Positions 33,294 to 36,204 of a stretch of 36,204 nucleotides of DNA are shown here, in pieces (within the stretch, counting starts at the first letter, position 1; each line of letters opens with the position of its first letter). Source of the stretch: Streptomyces atriruber (GTDB lineage Bacteria; Actinomycetota; Actinomycetes; Streptomycetales; Streptomycetaceae); assembly GCF_001418325.1 (NCBI RefSeq), contig NZ_LIPN01000409.1:1-36204 (forward strand), read 5' to 3'. The position numbers and the translations under genes were made by a program. The notes under the pieces are model-generated. The model was given only the letters and a program-made list of their open reading frames with translations. It was not told where the DNA came from and did no database searches.

Positions 33294-34279
33294 CTGTCAC
33301 CTTCTCCGTGGACGGAGAGCATGCGTGAGTCGAGCGGCAGCCGCAACCGGTCCGCGGCGATTTCGGCCGCTATGTGCAGCGCGCCGTCCAGCGGGTCGCC
33401 GGCCGCGGGGACCGGCCGCGTGTGCGGCAGTTGTTCCGCCACTTCGGCGCGCAGAGGTGCGAGCAGTGGCTCGCCCAGCCGGAACAGGCCGCCGGTGAAG
33501 GCGACTTCGCAGGCGTCGGCGGAGGGGCAGACGGCGGCCGCGGCCTCGGTGATGTGACGGGCCGCGGCCCGCAGGATGCCGTCCGCCACGGAGTCGTCGG
33601 CGGCGCATGCCGCGACGTCGGGCGCGAAGGAGGCGAGGACCGCGGGGCGGTCGGTGCGCGGATAGAGCTGCCCCGGCAGCCCGGCAGGCGGACCGAACAC
33701 CGCCTCGGCGCGTGCGAGCAGCGCCCGCGAGCCGCCGCGTCTGCCGTCGTGCGCCCGCATCGCCGCTTCGAGTCCGGCGCGGCCGATCCAGGCGCCGCCG
33801 CCGCAGTCCCCGAGCAGGTGCCCCCAGCCGTCGGCGCGGTGCCAGGCGGTCAGGTCGGTGCCGATCGCGATCATGCCGGTGCCCGCCGCGACGACGGCGC
33901 CGGGGCGGTCGCCGAGCGCTCCCGCGTACGCCGTGACGGCGTCGGCGGCCAGCGCCGTGCGGCGTACGCCCAGCGCCTTCGCGAGCGCGGACGGCAGTTC
34001 GGCGCGGAGGTCGTCACCGAGGGTCGCGAGGCCCGCGGCGCCGACGGCGACGGCCGTGATGTGCCCGCCGCCCGCCCGCTCCAGCAAGCCCCGCGCCATG
34101 GGCAGCAGTTGCGCCATGAAGTGTCCGGCGTCGATGCCGCGCGGGCCGGTGCGCACCGGCTCCGTCGAGCGCACCGGGTCGGGCCGCCGCAGGTCCCGCG
34201 GCACGACCAGGGCCGCCCGCAGTCCGGAACCGCCCGAATCGACGCCCAGCACGCACGCCCCGGGCTCCCCGGTCGTCAC
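33290..34279 (-). CDS. BadF/BadG-type ATPase, N-acetylglucosamine kinase-like
   Basis: 329 aa of the ASKHA fold. The phosphate-1 loop VLGVDSGGSGLRAAL (residues about 10-24), AVGAAGLATLGDDL near 73, AAGTGMIAIGTDLT near 118-131 with WGHLLGDCGGGAWIGR after it, and FTGGLFRLGEPLLAPL near 268 are typical of the BadF/BadG family to which eukaryotic-type GlcNAc kinases belong. It should phosphorylate an amino sugar with ATP, probably GlcNAc to GlcNAc-6-P. GTG 34279 overlaps the uracil-DNA glycosylase stop by 4 bases, showing translational coupling. The frame stays open further upstream, but that part is antisense or shadow reading within ung. It is unlike the ROK-type NagK of Streptomyces. Confidence 0.85.
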   Translation of the reverse strand: MTTGEPGACVLGVDSGGSGLRAALVVPRDLRRPDPVRSTEPVRTGPRGIDAGHFMAQLLPMARGLLERAGGGHITAVAVGAAGLATLGDDLRAELPSALAKALGVRRTALAADAVTAYAGALGDRPGAVVAAGTGMIAIGTDLTAWHRADGWGHLLGDCGGGAWIGRAGLEAAMRAHDGRRGGSRALLARAEAVFGPPAGLPGQLYPRTDRPAVLASFAPDVAACAADDSVADGILRAAARHITEAAAAVCPSADACEVAFTGGLFRLGEPLLAPLRAEVAEQLPHTRPVPAAGDPLDGALHIAAEIAADRLRLPLDSRMLSVHGEGDS

Positions 34280-34953
34280 GGCAGCCGCCAGTCCACCGGC
34301 TGTGCTCCCTGCTGGACCAGCAGGTCGTTGGCCCGGCTGAAGGGGCGCGAGCCGAAGAAGCCGCGGTCCGCCGACATGGGGGAGGGGTGCGCGGACTCCA
34401 CCGACGGCAACTGCCCGAGCAGCGGCCGCAGATTGCGCGCGTCGCGGCCCCACAGGATCGACACCAGCGGCTTGCCGCGCGCGGCAAGCGCCCGTATGGC
34501 CTGCTCCGTGACCTCCTCCCAGCCCTTGCCGCGGTGCGCGGCGGGTTTGCGCGGGGCGGTGGTGAGCGCCCTGTTGAGCAGCAGGACGCCCTGTCGGGTC
34601 CAGGGCGTGAGGTCGCCGTTCGTCGGCGCGGGCAGCCCCAGGTCGCCGTTCATCTCGCGGTAGATGTTGACGAGGCTGCCGGGCAGCGGCCGCACCTCGG
34701 GCGCGACCGAGAACGACAGGCCCACCGCGTGACCGGGCGTGGGATAGGGGTCCTGGCCGACGATCAGGACGCGGACGTCGTCGAAGGGCTGCTGGAAGGC
34801 GCGCAGGACGTTCGCCCCCGATGGGAGATAGGTGCGTCCCGCGGCGACCTCCGCGCGCAGGAAGTCCCCCATCGAGGCGATCCGTTCGGCCACCGGTTCC
34901 AGGGCCTTGGCCCAGCCGGTCTCGACGATTTCATGCAAGGGTCGTGGTGCCAC
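34276..34953 (-). CDS. ung: Uracil-DNA glycosylase (family 1)
   Basis: 225 aa, full length. The water-activating loop GQDPYPTPGHAVGLSFS (Asp within GQDPY, near residue 67) and the uracil-recognition and leucine-loop segment HPSPMSADRGFFGSRPFSRAN (near 190-208) are unmistakable, and LLLNRALT is also conserved. It removes uracil from DNA in base excision repair. GTG 34953 has AGGGTGA about six bases upstream on the - strand. It is followed directly by the kinase gene with a 4-base overlap. The gene before it on the strand ends 33 bases away, so the three may share a transcript. Confidence 0.97.
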   Translation of the reverse strand: MAPRPLHEIVETGWAKALEPVAERIASMGDFLRAEVAAGRTYLPSGANVLRAFQQPFDDVRVLIVGQDPYPTPGHAVGLSFSVAPEVRPLPGSLVNIYREMNGDLGLPAPTNGDLTPWTRQGVLLLNRALTTAPRKPAAHRGKGWEEVTEQAIRALAARGKPLVSILWGRDARNLRPLLGQLPSVESAHPSPMSADRGFFGSRPFSRANDLLVQQGAQPVDWRLP

Positions 34954-34986
34954 GGCGTCACCCTACTGCCGTAACGGCGGGGGCGA

Positions 34987-36072
34987 TCAACCGATGGCCG
35001 CGGCCCGCACGCACAGTACGTCCGGCAGGTGCGAGGCGAGCTGCTGCCAGCTGTCGCCGTCGTCCGCCGATGCGTACACCTCCCCGTTGCGATTGCCGAA
35101 GTAGATGCCCGCCGGGTCGCAGTCGTCGCTGCACATGGCGTCGCGCAGCACCGTGCCGTAGTGGTCCTCGTGGGGCAGGCCCGTGTTCAGCGGCTCCCAG
35201 GTCTCGCCCGCGTCGGTCGTGCGGTAGACGCGACAGCGGTGGTCGGCGGGGACGCGGTCGCTGTCGGCGGTGATCGGGAAGACGTACGCCGTGCCGCCGC
35301 GGTGGGGGTGCGCGACCACCGCGAAGCCGAAGTCGGAGGGCAGCCCGCCGCCGATGTCGGTCCAGTGCGCGCCCGCGTCGTCGCTGCGGTACACGCCCCA
35401 GTGGTTCTGCAGGTACAGCCGGTCCGGGTCGGCCGCGTCCCGCGCGACCTTGTGCACGCACTGCCCGAACTCCGGGTTCTGCTCGGGCAGGAACACCGCC
35501 GAGACGCCGTCGTTCGAAGGGGCCCAGCTCGCGCCGCCGTCCCGGGTGCGGAACACCCCGGCGGTGGACACCGCGACCGTCACCGCACCGGCGTCGCGGG
35601 CGTCCGTCAGCACGGTGTGCAGGCCCTCTCCGCCACCGCCCGGCACCCACTTGGAGCGGGTGGGGTGCTCCCAGAGCGGACGGACCAGCGAGAAGGACTC
35701 CCCGCGGTCCTCCGAGCGGTAGAGCGCGGCGGGTTCCGTGCCCGCGTACACGACGTCCGGTTCGGCGGCCGCCGGGTGCAGCTGCCACACCCGCTCCAGC
35801 GAAGCGCCGGTGTCCTTGGGGAACTTCACGGCGGGCTTCGACGGCTCCGTCCAGGTCCGCCCGAGGTCGTCGGAGTGGAAGACGGAAGGGCCCCAGTGCG
35901 CGCTGTCACCTCCGACGAGGAGGCGCGGGGCGGGGCCGCGGGTGTCGATGGCGACGGAGTACACCGCCTGTGCGTTGAAGTACGGGCTGTCGTCGAACTC
36001 CCAGGCGCCCCCTCGCCTGCGGCCGATGAAGAGGCCCTTGCGCGTGCCTACGGTCAGGATGATGTCGGCCAT
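34987..36072 (-). CDS. Six-Asp-box beta-propeller (BNR/VPS10-like) protein, unknown function
   Basis: 361 aa. ATG 36072 is chosen because GGAGGTGG ends 5 to 6 bases upstream. GTG 36081 would add MVG. Six Asp-box-type repeats of the S-x-D-x-G-x-x-[WF] form are visible: SDDLGRTW near 68, SEDRGESF near 118, TRDGGASW near 170, SDDAGAHW near 225, TTDAGETW near 282 and SADDGDSW near 334, giving a beta-propeller. There is no signal peptide and no sialidase FRIP motif, so names such as exo-alpha-sialidase that are often attached to this family are not supported. A pair of cysteines (CSDDC, near 310) is notable. Function unknown. Confidence 0.85.
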   Translation of the reverse strand: MADIILTVGTRKGLFIGRRRGGAWEFDDSPYFNAQAVYSVAIDTRGPAPRLLVGGDSAHWGPSVFHSDDLGRTWTEPSKPAVKFPKDTGASLERVWQLHPAAAEPDVVYAGTEPAALYRSEDRGESFSLVRPLWEHPTRSKWVPGGGGEGLHTVLTDARDAGAVTVAVSTAGVFRTRDGGASWAPSNDGVSAVFLPEQNPEFGQCVHKVARDAADPDRLYLQNHWGVYRSDDAGAHWTDIGGGLPSDFGFAVVAHPHRGGTAYVFPITADSDRVPADHRCRVYRTTDAGETWEPLNTGLPHEDHYGTVLRDAMCSDDCDPAGIYFGNRNGEVYASADDGDSWQQLASHLPDVLCVRAAAIG

Positions 36073-36143
36073 GCCGACCACCTCCGGGACGTCGTTGTCT
36101 CAGGTATCGGCCAGTTTGCACCCCGGCACTGACAGTCTCCCCC

Positions 36144-36177
36144 GGACACGGCATCCGTGCAGGTCAGCGCCGTGTCC
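36144..36177. terminator. Hairpin near the right edge
   Basis: GGACACGGC (36144-36152) pairs with GCCGTGTCC (36169-36177) across a 16-base loop. It lies in the non-coding stretch upstream of the propeller gene and may end a gene lying to the right of the window. Nothing else is recognisable in 36082-36204. Confidence 0.35.
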
Positions 36178-36204
36178 CCCGGCCTGACCCGCCGCCCTCG
36201 GCAC

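Noticed and set aside
34280..34453. Upstream extension of the BadF-type kinase
   Set aside because: These 58 codons overlap the ung gene in another frame and precede the family's normal start at the VDSGGS strand. GTG 34279 is better placed.

Overview
The window looks like chromosomal DNA of a Streptomyces or close relative. It is about 70% G+C or more, third codon positions are strongly G/C, GTG and TTG starts are common, TTA codons are almost absent, and there is a DasR-type operator palindrome. I see no mobile elements, tRNA or rRNA genes, or CRISPR arrays. I did not find a frameshifted gene.

Layout. (1) Positions 64-27745 hold 21 genes, all on the + strand, with junctions that overlap by 1-11 bases or are separated by 3-10 bases. 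The only larger gap is 73 bases, after the first gene. They encode a Wzx/Wzy-type exopolysaccharide (or cell-wall glycan) machine: a membrane priming sugar-phosphate transferase, an AlgD-like nucleotide-sugar dehydrogenase, three glycosyltransferases, two Wzz-like chain-length proteins with degenerate kinase-like tails, a Wzy polymerase, a Wzx flippase and a ketal-pyruvate transferase. A first modification block follows the Wzz pair: an asparagine-synthase-type amidotransferase, a fused alcohol dehydrogenase/Gfo-Idh oxidoreductase, a heparinase II/III-type protein and a secreted beta-helix lipoprotein. A second block makes or edits a nucleotide sugar: RfbF-like cytidylyltransferase, C-methyltransferase, PIG-L deacetylase, SDR, DUF4910 aminopeptidase-like protein, RmlC-like epimerase and a GSA-aminomutase-like aminotransferase. 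(2) Positions 27758-30928 (- strand) hold a PAP2 phosphatase and a PAS-GAF-SpoIIE-HATPase regulator. (3) Positions 31118-32158 (+) hold a lactonase-type beta-propeller behind a DasR-like site. It ends at a strong bidirectional hairpin. (4) Positions 32250-36072 (- strand) hold a degenerate CbiX-like protein, a BadF-type GlcNAc kinase overlapping ung, and an Asp-box beta-propeller.

How the genes work together (inference). A repeat unit is started on polyprenyl phosphate, extended by three glycosyltransferases, flipped by Wzx, polymerised by Wzy under the Wzz pair, and decorated with pyruvate, probably a uronamide, and a branched or amino sugar from a CDP-linked pathway whose product I cannot name. 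The cytidylyltransferase cassette lacks the usual CDP-glucose 4,6-dehydratase, and its RmlC-like member has lost the catalytic tyrosine. It is therefore the best candidate for undescribed chemistry. TTA codons near the 5' end suggest bldA control of the whole cluster.
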